64,000 nucleotides of DNA. Origin: Chrysoperla carnea (taxonomy: Eukaryota > Arthropoda > Insecta > Neuroptera > Chrysopidae). This document shows positions 27,301 to 36,370 of the stretch, in pieces. The notes beneath the pieces were generated by a model. It had not been told where the DNA came from. It ran no database searches and saw only the letters and a list, made by a program, of their open reading frames with translations. Made by a program: the position numbers and the translations under genes. Position 1 is the stretch's first letter; the number at the start of each line of letters is the position of its first letter. The DNA lies in the NCBI RefSeq assembly GCF_905475395.1, contig NC_058341.1:60085501-60149500 (forward strand), written 5' to 3'.

Positions 27301-28294
27301 CATGTAAAAATAATAATAAAAATTGAATAAAATTATTTGTACTGCACAATTTATTTGAAATATTAAAATTTATGTTTGTAACACTACAGGTATATTTGGA
27401 TGGAGCGGTTGGCGAAAATTACTAGATAAAAAATTATTTGGTCGTGAAAAATTAGATAGTGTTTTAATTGAAGAACCTGAAGTGAAATCAAATTTATTAT
27501 CAAAAGAAGATTTAAGGCAATCGGCACAAAAACAGCCAATTATCATGGAGACACAAGTGAATTTAGTTACAAATAAAATGGTTAATGGTTTATCAAAACA
27601 AAATGGTAGTGTGGTTACGTCAATACTAAATACAGAACAAACAGTGGCCTTAGAACAAAATAAATCTGAACAAAAACGACCATCAACATTACCTCTGGAT
27701 AAAAGTGATAACACCAAATATGTCCTACCAAAAAATAATAGTCATAATATATTAATCCATAACGAATCAAATCCATTATCTAATCAAAAATTTACAATTG
27801 TACCAAATCCTGATTTAGATAATTTAAAAAATAATGAAACCGATGAAAATGCACATCTGTTATCACCATTATTAACAAAACAAAAGATATCTGGTATATC
27901 ACAAGTGATTAAACATCGTCGTAAATCACTAAGTCGTGAAGGTTCATTTGAACAATTTAATGAAGTTTTTTCAAGTAACACGGATTTGTCACGTTTAAAG
28001 GATCCAACACAACGTATTAAAACCCCTGGTGATGTACCACCTTCGGTACGACGTAACCGTGGTCGAGCTAATTCTAGTAATTCAGCACGATTTTCATTGT
28101 ATGATGATCGTATGATGTCTGTAAATAAGTATGAAGATGAGAATTGCGAACAATCGTGGTCGAATAGTGTGCCTGATGGTATTGGTGTAACAATTAATTA
28201 TACAAATAATAATAATAATAATCAAAAAACACCACGGGGTGTTGTAGAAAGTTTAGTTATTGCTAACCGTACAGATAGCGTTAGTAGTTTTTGA
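9312..28294 (+). CDS. wit: Type II BMP/activin receptor serine-threonine kinase, Wishful thinking class
   Basis: A membrane receptor that binds BMP-type ligands and phosphorylates type I receptors to start Smad signalling; in Drosophila, Wit acts in motor neurons and neuropeptide cells. Nine exons join in frame: 9312-9366, 11434-11718, 15393-15581, 17226-17624, 19131-19313, 19382-19551, 22580-23264, 23907-24371, 27390-28294 (3336 nt, 1111 residues plus stop), all GT-AG. Residues 1-18 form a signal peptide ([13 protein letters not shown]). The ectodomain has paired cysteines, the [13 protein letters not shown] box and N-glycosylation sites NGT, NNT and NFT. The membrane segment is 191-212. The kinase starts near 251 with [12 protein letters not shown], Lys278 (VAVK), HRDLNTRN with catalytic Asp381, DLG at 399-401 in place of DFG, and MAPE at 434-437; it ends near 558. 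The remaining 550 or so residues form a Ser/Asn/Gln-rich tail with an Asn run near the end. A long tail is the BMPR2/Wit hallmark and argues against Punt/ActRII. Introns 1, 2, 6 and 8 exceed 2 kb and are repeat-laden; intron 5 is only 68 bases. Confidence 0.95.
10792..11060 (-). pseudogene. Unidentified acidic coding relic in wit intron 1
   Basis: On the minus strand there is a good donor (CCAA|GTAAGT near 10997) and, 70 bases on, an ORF reading [19 protein letters not shown] and further to EVENVQ before a stop. A second frame just beyond reads [13 protein letters not shown]. The composition is acidic and protein-like rather than random A+T sequence. I do not recognise the family. Upstream frames contain stops. 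It is most likely a decayed piece of a transposon gene, less likely a small nested gene. Confidence 0.25.
12600..12760 (-). repeat. Dispersed repeat family E fragment
   Basis: Two copies of a GGTACGGAACCCTA-like block on the plus strand flank AAACCGATTTTGAAAATCA. The reverse-orientation equivalent (AGGGTTCCGTACCCA, TTTAAAATCGGTTCAGTTTGG) is at 55745-55985. It abuts family D here, so the two may be parts of one larger element. Confidence 0.55.
12720..13110 (-). repeat. Dispersed repeat family D, copy 2
   Basis: The fuller copy, in reverse orientation. It runs from TTCGTTGTGTGCGTA through CCAGCGCTT, TGTCAAATTAAAATGATTG and TTAATTAAACTTAATGCATT to GTAGTGTATCGTTGTCATGG. It matches 57090-57440 on the other strand over nearly its whole length. 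It lies in wit intron 2. Confidence 0.7.
14538..14845. repeat. Inverted repeat with 73-bp arms in wit intron 2
   Basis: The arm at about 14538-14611 (ACCATTCTAAACA...GCGTTTGAAA) is the reverse complement of 14771-14843 with about six differences. A block related to its core (AAAACGACGAGGCTAGGTTA) is also at 12294-12314. This looks like a non-autonomous foldback element of unknown superfamily. Confidence 0.65.
14872..14924. repeat. Perfect 15-bp hairpin beside the 14.5-14.8 kb inverted repeat
   Basis: TAACAGATCGGTGTA at 14872 and TACACCGATCTGTTA ending at 14924 are exact reverse complements separated by 23 bases. There is no terminator-like T-run. It could be the termini of a deleted element or a regulatory palindrome. 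Confidence 0.6.
16746..17111. mobile_element. pogo-like (Tc1/mariner superfamily) MITE in wit intron 3
   Basis: A 366-bp element bounded by CAGTGAAATCTCGATAACTC and its inverted partner ending GAGTTATCGAGATTCCACTG. Both ends are followed directly by TA, the expected target duplication. Repeated 'TAACTCGAA'-type blocks run through the inside. CAGTG termini with this 'CTCGATAACTCGAA' subterminal sequence are typical of pogo/Tigger-type elements. There is no transposase ORF, so it is non-autonomous. Confidence 0.85.
18460..18990. repeat. Inverted-repeat family C, short copy in wit intron 4
   Basis: The left end (AGTGTTTTTACTTGGAAGTC through TTTAAAATCAGAAACCTTTT) and the right end (CCTCTGAAGGGTTTCTGATTTTAAATAAA) are inverted relatives. 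Between them is an internal unit containing GCTGATAATGTAGCATCCTA and AAAATCGGTTTA followed by GTGAACTCAAAAATGA. The same units build the 2-kb element at 43400-45440. No ORF. Confidence 0.65.
19750..19930 (+). repeat. Dispersed repeat family F fragments
   Basis: Shares the order GATTGGATAGGAAAATG, TTTCTGTGAAA, CCCC-AAATGTT and GATCGTT with 23305-23450. Parts also match 640-780, 7435-7640 and, on the minus strand, 19915-20000. It lies in wit intron 6, just outside the long foldback. Not coding. Confidence 0.6.
20066..21905. mobile_element. 1.84-kb foldback with 768-bp near-perfect arms in wit intron 6
   Basis: Positions 20066-20833 and 21138-21905 are reverse complements of equal length. The only difference I noticed is near 20314/21657 (TTTTGTATACGG against TTTTTTATACGG). 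The 304-bp single-copy spacer 20834-21137 continues the coding sequence of the right arm, which encodes a CXC-domain protein and its 3' flank. The left arm is therefore an inverted duplicate of one element end. Outer flanks retain weaker inverted similarity (TCCAGTCATT against AATGACTGGCC). Arms this similar imply a very recent event, or an assembly or hairpin-read artefact. Confidence 0.9.
20838..21218 (+). pseudogene. CXC (TSO1/tesmin-like) domain C-terminal coding fragment inside the foldback
   Basis: A 126-codon reading frame spans the spacer and the right arm. It begins within an [14 protein letters not shown] motif, then a PAPEDLL segment, then a cysteine-rich domain with Cys at 42, 44, 48, 54, 61, 65 and 73 ([22 protein letters not shown]), and ends in an acidic tail ([11 protein letters not shown]). 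CXC domains bind zinc and DNA in tesmin/TSO1 proteins. As I recall, proteins with this QVQ-W-PAPE-CXC layout occur in many lineage-specific copies in insect genomes, in keeping with a mobile-element origin. The N-terminal part of the gene is missing, so this is a truncated copy. The last 26 or so codons are duplicated in reverse in the left arm. Confidence 0.6.
23305..23450 (+). repeat. Dispersed repeat family F fragment in wit intron 7
   Basis: Contains GATTAGATAGGAAAATGACT, TTTCTGTGAAAC, CCAAAATGTTCGG and GGATCGTTCTGATCAAAAGC. It is the clearest of five family F pieces in the window. No ORF and no terminal repeats are visible. Confidence 0.6.
24632..25150. mobile_element. Foldback made from the 5' end of a Himar1-like mariner, wit intron 8
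   Basis: The left end starts ACAGGTTGGCTGATAAGTCC, the irritans-subfamily (Himar1) inverted terminal repeat as I know it. The right end is its inverted copy with one mismatch (CCTAT for CCTGT). TA lies directly outside both ends. Arms 24632-24871 and 24911-25150 are 240 bp each, with about three mismatches. The 39-bp spacer continues the right arm. On the minus strand the transposase start reads [17 protein letters not shown] and continues to WLDNEFPDS before running into the inverted arm. The element therefore has two 5' ends, no 3' end and no functional transposase. Confidence 0.92.
25280..25700 (-). pseudogene. Decayed mariner/Tc-type transposase fragment
   Basis: Minus-strand frames with stops and an apparent internal deletion read [18 protein letters not shown] and [19 protein letters not shown], then an end with [12 protein letters not shown]. 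The first part resembles the helix-turn-helix linker of DDE transposases (VxDRxxSGRP..., xAVRExVxxNPxxSxR). The end resembles the GGHL C-terminus of the same group. It is 130 bases right of the Himar1-like foldback but is not the same subfamily. Family assignment is tentative. Confidence 0.4.
26020..26590 (+). repeat. Dispersed repeat family G, copy 2
   Basis: Second copy, in wit intron 8, in the same orientation as the copy at 4260-4790. It has small insertions and deletions, including a short duplicated CCTAATAGTTT. No ORF. Confidence 0.7.
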
Positions 28295-31200
28295 TTTATG
28301 TAAAATTCATTCGGTTTACAATATGTTTACTAATTCATAACATCCGTTTTTATTGTGAGTTTCTTTCATTTGCAGTTTTTTAAAATCAACTATAACTCAA
28401 ATTGAACGAATTCAATTTTAATGATACAATACTCTACCGTAGACGAACTAGTTGATTGAGTTGAATCTAGAGATTATTCTTTTTTTGCAACGTATTAGAG
28501 TATGTCATGATTGAAACGTCTTTGTGTTCGCTGAGTTTACAATGTTTTATGAGGAATTCCGTCAATAATTGTTTTTGTTTGAAGTTCTTGTACGTCTCGT
28601 TTTTTTCTCAACTAAAACCTCTTTACTTAAGCCCTAAGATATAATTGGTAGACTAGAAGCAAGATTTTTTCCTAACTTCTTTCTTCCAGATACATTTCCA
28701 GTAGAATTGATCTTGAAACAATTTTTAGTGCTCTGTCAATAAGTACCATGAATTATTAAAGGGGTATTCTGATCTAGAAGCTTAAATTATAGGCGTTTTT
28801 CAAACTAAGATTATAAAAAAATGAAAAACATTTTTATGGCCATTTTTTCATATATTTATTGACATTTTGAGGCCTACAAAAAAAAGAAAAAAAAAAAACA
28901 CGACACTCCGATTGATACGAGTAAAGATGTTGCTATCGTCTGAACCACAGAAAAAAAATTCATAAAATGGCGTCGAAATGGAAAAAAAAGATTGTTTTGA
29001 CCCCAAATTCTTTAAAAATACTCAAAATTTTAATTTTTTTTTAAATCCAAGGTTCAGGCGATAGAGGCATTTGTAAAGAAGATTCCCATAAAATTTAAAA
29101 GGAATCGGAAGGTATCATGTCAATCACCTCGAAAAATGAACTTTCGAAAAAAACGCGTTTATTACTCACTCATCAATTCGAATTTCGTTACCAGAAAATC
29201 CGCTGTATCTCCGAAAATAATTCGGATTTCTTCAAATTTCTAGACCAGAATACTGCTTTAAAGCTTTCATATTATGAAAAAGTGAAACAAATTATGTTGG
29301 AGTTTATTAAACCCCATTGACTTAAAACGAAAGGGAAAATTCATTTCGGGAAGAAGAAAAGCCAAGTGAGAGGTGAAATCTGAAGAATAAGGTGTTTGAT
29401 CTAATACGGTATTTATCGGTCTTTAATATTGATCACAATTGTTGCTCTATACGAAAATCGTCAGACAAAAATCACGAATTGCTTTTCCACAATGTTGATT
29501 GTTTTGGCGAATTTCCTGATGCAAACATTTTAATAAACTCAAATAATATTATTCAATGACCTATGTTGTTTAGTTGACCTTGTTTAGTATTATTTAATGA
29601 TATCCAAAAATTTATCAAACCAAATTGCAAATATCAAAGAATCAATGAGCCGATGCTCAAAACATTTTTAATAATACACAATTTGAGATAAACTCTATGT
29701 TCAAAGTAGTGATTTAATTATCTGCTATAAACTAAATGGTTGGTAAATCGTGCTCTTTTTAGGGTTTTCGTATAGCTATTTACGGAAAATCCTGAAATAA
29801 TAATGATGCTTTTTTCGGACATGGACTTAAAGTTTATGTGTAATCGTAAATCGTAACAAAGAAAAGAAATAAAAATTTGTAATTTGAGAAAACCTATTTA
29901 GATTATTAACTAATCGACGGTTCTTGACTTTAGCAAAACTCTGAAGAGGCATTTATTTCAATAAACTGCAAATAAAACAAACTCCGCGTGATAATTAATG
30001 AGGTAGATGACCTTTTGAGAAAGATTTTGCTCATAAGCCGACAAGAATTTACAGAAAGTAAATTTTCTTATAAAAAAGGTCTTTTCAAAAAATATCAACA
30101 ATATTAATGAATTGACTAAAATTTTCAATCTCCGATCGTTGATCGAATCGGGCTCTCCATAATTGCAATATTTAACTCACTTGAAATTATAATTAATATT
30201 ATTGAAAAAAAGATTTAAGAGAAACTTTTTAGATAACATCTATCTTTTACGCGATAAAAAGAAAATATTTCCAGTGATTAGAAAAAATTATTCTAAACTT
30301 TTCACTTTTCAATTTTACTAAAAAGATTTCACTTAGAGAATGTGTTCCTAAAATATGGCTTCCAAAATTTATGAAAAATTAAACTTAATTATTTCGAAAT
30401 ACTAATTTTCGGGTTGCATGTATGTACTTAATATGATGTTTCAAATAATTTTAATTTCAAGTAAGTTAAATTTTAAACGACTGATCCTTTTTTTCATGAA
30501 AAACGCCATTTTATGACTTAACTTGGCTTAATATCAAATTAATCTCGAATATAAAGAAATATCACCAGAATAATCAGTGGCTGTTTGACATTGTTGGCCA
30601 AATTTTCACAGAACTATTTAATTATTTTAAGGGCTTACACAGGTAGTCATGAGACTCAACATAAGTAATTTTTTTTTGCAAATTTAAAAATTGAGCGTCT
30701 GCGAATAGATTACCTTGGCTGTGTGGCTTTATTACTTTTTATAAAACTTTCGAATAAAGAACTTTTAGGGACTTACGAAAAATTTTAATGACTGATCATC
30801 TTTTATTTTTTTGGAATTAAACTAATTGTTTGCAATCCTATTCGTTTTTTACATATAGTGCACATTGTCCTGGGAAATGTTGTTTCGACAAAAACGTTTT
30901 TAAAATTCAATAGTTAGATAATTTAATTAAATTCCTCAAAGAACTTCAATATGCAAAGTAACTTTTTCCAGGCATTCCAGACCAGGTTGATTAGGTTTTT
31001 CGATTAATTTGAATCTTAACAACTTAACGAAAATATTTTCTTGAATGCAGGAGGCGGATTAAAAAATTTTGCGCTCCCTTTGATTAATTCTATCAATAAA
31101 AACTTTTTTATAGTTCTTTAGTTTCAAATTCTTTATTTCTCAGAACCTGTAAGGTCGCATTAGTTGTTCGGGGCAGTTTTCTAGTTCGAGCCCTCTTCTA

Positions 31201-31812
31201 AATCACCAAAATACATCGTTACTAACATACTTGCACTATTTTAAACTTCTTCAGTGTTCAAATTGTTTAAAAATGAAAATTTATTGCTTTACAATTCTCG
31301 TATCTTTTGAAGTTCAACCGAAAGTTTGTCTATAATTACTAGATATGCTGTCACTCTGAATGTTTCCCGATCAAATAATGAAGAAGTAATATCTTCGGCA
31401 AATTCATTAGCTGTGAGCTTTCTCTTCCGTATCCTCTTTTTGTACTTTTCATATTATTTTGTCTATTGGCGAGCTCCAAAGTTTGCTATTAATTTTTATT
31501 AAAATTTTCCTTTCCTGCAGAAATTATGTCATACTTTTGAAAAACTGTACATATCAAAGGAATATAATTTTTTGCATATTTACCTACACAAGTTTATAAC
31601 ATGCCTACTTTACCTTATGAATAATCTGCCTCTGTTTTAATGTATAATAATAATTTTGAAAATTTTTTTTTTTGATCTCATGACTAATTTTAAACCCTGA
31701 ACTAAGAATATATATAATAAGGGCATGAAACCTTCTATGCCGAGCTATAAGCGCCCGTGGCTGAATTTGAAGTGCCTATCTGAGCGGGGCCTAGCCATCG
31801 ATCATTACGTAC

Positions 31813-31893
31813 TTTGTACTGCGCATCAGGCTGTCAAGTGATTGAAAAAGACAAAAAGTTGAAAACAAAAGACAGCCTGATGCGCAGTACAAA
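31813..31893. repeat. Perfect 23-bp hairpin with 35-base loop
   Basis: Arms 31813-31835 and 31871-31893 (TTTGTACTGCGCATCAGGCT onward) are exact reverse complements and extend outward with one mismatch. The arms are much richer in G+C than their surroundings. It could be termini of a deleted element, a small foldback, or a structured-RNA relic. Confidence 0.75.
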
Positions 31894-32911
31894 GCACGCA
31901 ACGACCGAGAGGACTAGACCTCGTCCATATAGGCGCCTTTTTTCCTGCTACCTTCTTCACTCTAGTTTTACGCTCTTAATACGTATGTTCTTGTCCTGAA
32001 CATAATCTTTCTTTGTGTCTAATTACATGTTAACGTGATAGTTCATTGATGTTCTCACACATAAATGAATTAATTGTAATTAAGAAAATATGGAGATTTC
32101 TTTTATTCAAATTTGATACTAGTTAGAGGGATCAATTTGCAATCAGTTTCCTATTTTCAAAGAAAAATTATAACATTTGGTTAGAAATTCCATAAAAAGT
32201 TATGATCACATTGTATGCAGACACAAACTAAATTTTATAATTTTAACAAGCTTTAAAAATAAAAATAAACAGTAAATTGAAACAGGTAATTTTATCAATC
32301 TCAGGTCACGGACATTATATAAGTAAAACATTATATTATGATCAAACATAGACATTGTTATTATTAGTTAAAAAGAAAATGGTAGTTAAAAATATTATTT
32401 TCATTGAAACCTAATTAAGTATTTATCAAACATTTCTGATGCAAATTATTTTCAATACTCGTACTAAATAGTAGTAGTAGTTTAGAAAAGTAACTTGGCA
32501 AAATTTGTATCAGAAATCAAAATAAATATTTTCAAGGGCTACGTTCATAAATTTAATTTTTAAGCCGGCCAGAGATTTTTTTTTGAAATAACCTTTAGTC
32601 AAACGAAATGTATTGTAATATAATAAAGTATTATATTCATTTTGTCGATATTTATGAAAAAAAAAGCTTGAAGAAAGCTTTAGAAAAAAAATGTGTGTCT
32701 TTTTTGGATATTTCTAGAACAAAAAGAAGATTATGTCTTCTACTGACGACTTTTTAGAATTGCGTACACCAAATTTATATCTTTTTCGCACATTTTTTTT
32801 TTGTTAGGGCTCCCTAAGAAAACGGCGTTATATTTTAAATAGCGGCCGTAATATAGAGGTAAATATACAAACGGCCATTTATATTTTATCTAGCCTTGTT
32901 ATGGTATTTAT

Positions 32912-33141
32912 CATGAAGGTTATAAAGAAGGAGAACGATCGCAATAGAAAATATTGTCCCCAATATTTTGAAAAAATAAGTGAGTCGCTGGGATCGCTAA
33001 GTTGTATCATTAAATGCGGGCTGTTGTGCGCTAATATACTACTTACCGACGACAGCGCGGCTGGTGGCTGAAAATTTTCAGGGACAGGTGCGCTAATGCT
33101 TTAGTACATAGCGATCGTTCTCCTTCTTTATAACCTTCATG
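32912..33141. mobile_element. Likely hAT-type MITE with 8-bp target duplication
   Basis: A 230-bp element with inverted termini of about 31 bases (CATGAAGGTTATAAAGAAGG onward, partner ending CCTTCATG). It is flanked on both sides by GTATTTAT (32904-32911 and 33142-33149). An 8-bp duplication is the hAT-superfamily signature, though the tip sequence is not a classic CAGGG-type hAT tip. No ORF. Confidence 0.8.
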
Positions 33142-33299
33142 GTATTTATAGTAAACACTTGCCTAAAGTAAACAAAAGTGAAGTTCGCTGAACTATTTCA
33201 AGCTGATGCATAAACTTTACAGCAACTTTATTGCAATATTATACATCTCTCATAAAATTTTCACTATTTTCCAAGTTTTTACAATATTTTTGATTATTT

Positions 33300-33660
33300 C
33301 ATTAACAAAACACAAGAGGGGTATCGCAAATGGATTTCTAGCACTCAGGCCAAAGGGTTCTCTTGTCCTCCTTTAGAACAACCTATCAGTTGAAGGTGAG
33401 ACGTCTCCGGGTAAGAGATGCTATTTTAAACAGATAAAGCTATTGGATTGTGTGGAGGCCAGATGCCACGCAGAAAGCTCACAGCTTCTCCGCCGGGATT
33501 TCTCCTAGAATTATCGAATCCAAGGTTTCGGACACACACATTCTAAACTGATTCCCGATAGGTACAAATGACATGTATGGAAGTTTCATCGTCCTTCATA
33601 TAGACCGTGTGACCATCAGAGATCTTCATGTTATGAAGGTAGTAATTCAATCGACAGTGT
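33300..33660 (-). pseudogene. Non-LTR retrotransposon ORF2 C-terminal fragment, copy 1
   Basis: The minus strand reads NYYLHNMKISDGHTVYMKDD followed by ETSIHVICTYRES. This matches the zinc-knuckle-like tail that follows RNase H in R1/I/jockey-type ORF2 proteins (HLHKMGL..., CRxCxEExETxxHILCxC). The reading frame then degenerates. Nucleotide similarity to 35780-36060 continues through GTCTCCGGGTAA, CCAGATGCCACGCAGAAAGC and related blocks. Confidence 0.65.
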
Positions 33661-35779
33661 CCTGTCAAGAGTGCTTTTCATTAATTTACTTCATCACACC
33701 ATTTAACTTTACATACTCCAATTCGTATAGGCAAGTTTCGTTACAAGTTTTTGGAAGTTTCCATTTCTCTAAAAGTATTAGCTTCACTATTTCCATCACA
33801 GGGGGCGAAAAACATTTTTTACATGTTAATTATCTATTTAAAAAGACTACAGACTTCAAATATGATTCTACTTTACCTTAGGGGGAGATCGAAACCTAAT
33901 ACTTTAGTATAGGGGGTGGTGAACCTTTATGTATCAATTCTGTTATCTATTCCAAAAGCCAATTTTCTGAGGAATATATTTTCTCAAATATTACAGTCAG
34001 GAAATGATTCCCAAAAAAATTTTAAAAGAATTATATCTTTTTCACCCCTTCGCTACCGGAGCGCTTTCACAAAATTACACCTGGAACACTGAGAAAATTT
34101 TTAGAAAGTTTTATCTGAATTGAAAAATTTTGACACTTGACGAAGAAATATATTTTCTTGAATAATCATAAAAAAATGGACCCTTTTATCTTGCAAGTAA
34201 AAAAAATACAAATTATATATATTTGTTTAAATATTTGAGAATCTAACTCAGTGTGCTCTTACTAGCTGATTGACTAATTAGCGGAAAGAAGGTTTATCTA
34301 CGACTTGACTTAATTTTCTGTTCCGGCGAATATTTTTCGAGATAATTGTTCTTACTTCTTTGTATACGACTTTAGATGATGGTTCTTGAATTCATTTCAA
34401 GCTATTTTAAGAAAAATTTCTGAGCGTAGCCAGTAAATTTATGAATTAATTACAAAGAATGACTATAAACATCTGCCTTACATTTTAGCAGTAATTTTCA
34501 CCTAGATTTTTTATTCACATTGCATTCTTGTAAAAAATTCGAAAATAATATAAAATTATTAGTAGAAAAAAATCAACTAAATTAAATGTGATTAATTAGA
34601 GATCTCAACAATTACAAAAAATTAAAAACTTTAATGGACATTTTTTAAATTAATGTAGAGAGAAAAAAAACTAATGTCCTGTCAAATTATAAAATGTATG
34701 CACATAATAAGCGCATAATAATTAATTAAGAAAAACTAATCCTGTTTTTATTTTATTAAATTAATTAGCTTTAAGTAAATATTTATTTCAAGTGCAAATC
34801 ATTATTTACGTCGAATGACTTTTTTTTAAAATTGTATAAATATAATTATAATTTTTACTAATTTTATGGCCGGTTTTATATATTTATATTAGAAATACTC
34901 GCTCGCATATTTCCTTCAAAACACTCATACTCGATTTTTTCATCTCCAGATTACATGACTCAAAACAGTAAAGTAATCGAGTTCAAAACTTGTGACAGAT
35001 ACTCGAGATGAAGAAATCGATTAAAATATATTTTTGTGCTTTAATTTCTTTAAATTTTAAATCGAATTATACACGATGGTTTAAAAGTCACTTTAAAATA
35101 GGATAATTTTATTCTACTACGGCATTTTCAAAATACCATTGGTATTGATAAAATCTTTGTAAAAAGTGTAACTAATAATTCGGGAACAAACAGAAAATAA
35201 AAGCATAACCGCAGGCTTTTTTAACTACAAATTGTTGTGGGTACTTTTTGTCAGAATTTATAATTTAAGAAAAAAATTCCCTATTTTAAAGCGATTTTTT
35301 AATCCAATCTGTGTATCCTGTTATAAGACTCAATTTTTTGTAAACACTGTCCATCACATTGGGTAGACTTACTCATACACACCGATTAATCGATAATTTA
35401 TGGTAAATTCACTGAATTCGTCGCATATAGAATATAAGTTGAATTTAGGATCCAAAAAAAAAATACGTTCAGCACAAAAGACAAAAACCTTAGTTGAACA
35501 CAATTATAAATAATCTAGGTGCCCGTCAGCATAAGTATATTTGATAAATATACTTTTAGAACTTCTTGGGTGGGCTTAAAGAAAGTTATTCTATCAAATT
35601 TTTACTTTACGAAAATTCTGGAAAAGTGAGGCATTCAATTTCGGGAAATGTGGAAAATTTTCAATTTAGTGCTAAGCTTAAAATTAATCAATGTTCGATT
35701 TTTTGTTCTTACCTTTGATACTCCAAATATTACAATTTTTGGAGTACACATCGGACTTGTAATAAAATAAAACATAAGA

Positions 35780-36370
35780 AGTGTACCGGGAATGCGTCCC
35801 TAACAAAAACCAAGGGGCTGTTGTGCCCTCCTTGAGAACAATCTTTCACCCGAAGGAGGCGTCTCCGGGTAAAGGATACTATTTTAAGCAGATGGGGCTA
35901 TAGGATTCTGTCAAGGCCAGACGCCACGCAGAAAGCCTGCAGCTACACAAGGTTTCGTACCCAAATATTTTAAACCTGAGGCTCTAAAGATTTCTACAGG
36001 TGCTAATAACATGCATGGAGGATTCATCGTTATCCGTACAAGTGGGATAAATAGGTGGTTTTAAACCGATAGTGTCCTGAATTCCACCACCCTTCTCAAC
36101 TGTGCTCTAGTATTTGTCAGGAGAACACAGTCGAATGGCCTAACTGTGGTTATGTACAGTTTGGCTTATCGCATGCCCTGCATAAAGGCCCCGTAATCAG
36201 GATGGGCTTGTGGTAGCCATTCCTTGATTCGGTAAATTACGGAACGTCTTACTATGGGAATGACAGGTTCAGGTGAAAGGGGTGTTTTAGATAACTACTC
36301 TCGTGCTAACGAGTCCACTGTTTCTTTTTCTTTAACGTCTTAGTGGACCGGTACCCAGAATTTTCGCTTT
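35780..36370 (-). pseudogene. Non-LTR retrotransposon RNase H and ORF2 tail, copy 2
   Basis: The minus strand from 36360 reads WVPVH*DVKEKETVDSLARE. This is a decayed RNase H motif (WVPGHxxxxGNExADxLAR), followed by PEPVIPIVRRSVIYRIKEWL, as in I/R1/jockey-type elements. Lower down it reads PPIYPTCTDNDESSMHVIST, the tail shared with copy 1. Stops and gaps show that it is dead. The reverse transcriptase part is absent, and the insertion end near 35780 lacks a clear poly(A). Confidence 0.75.
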
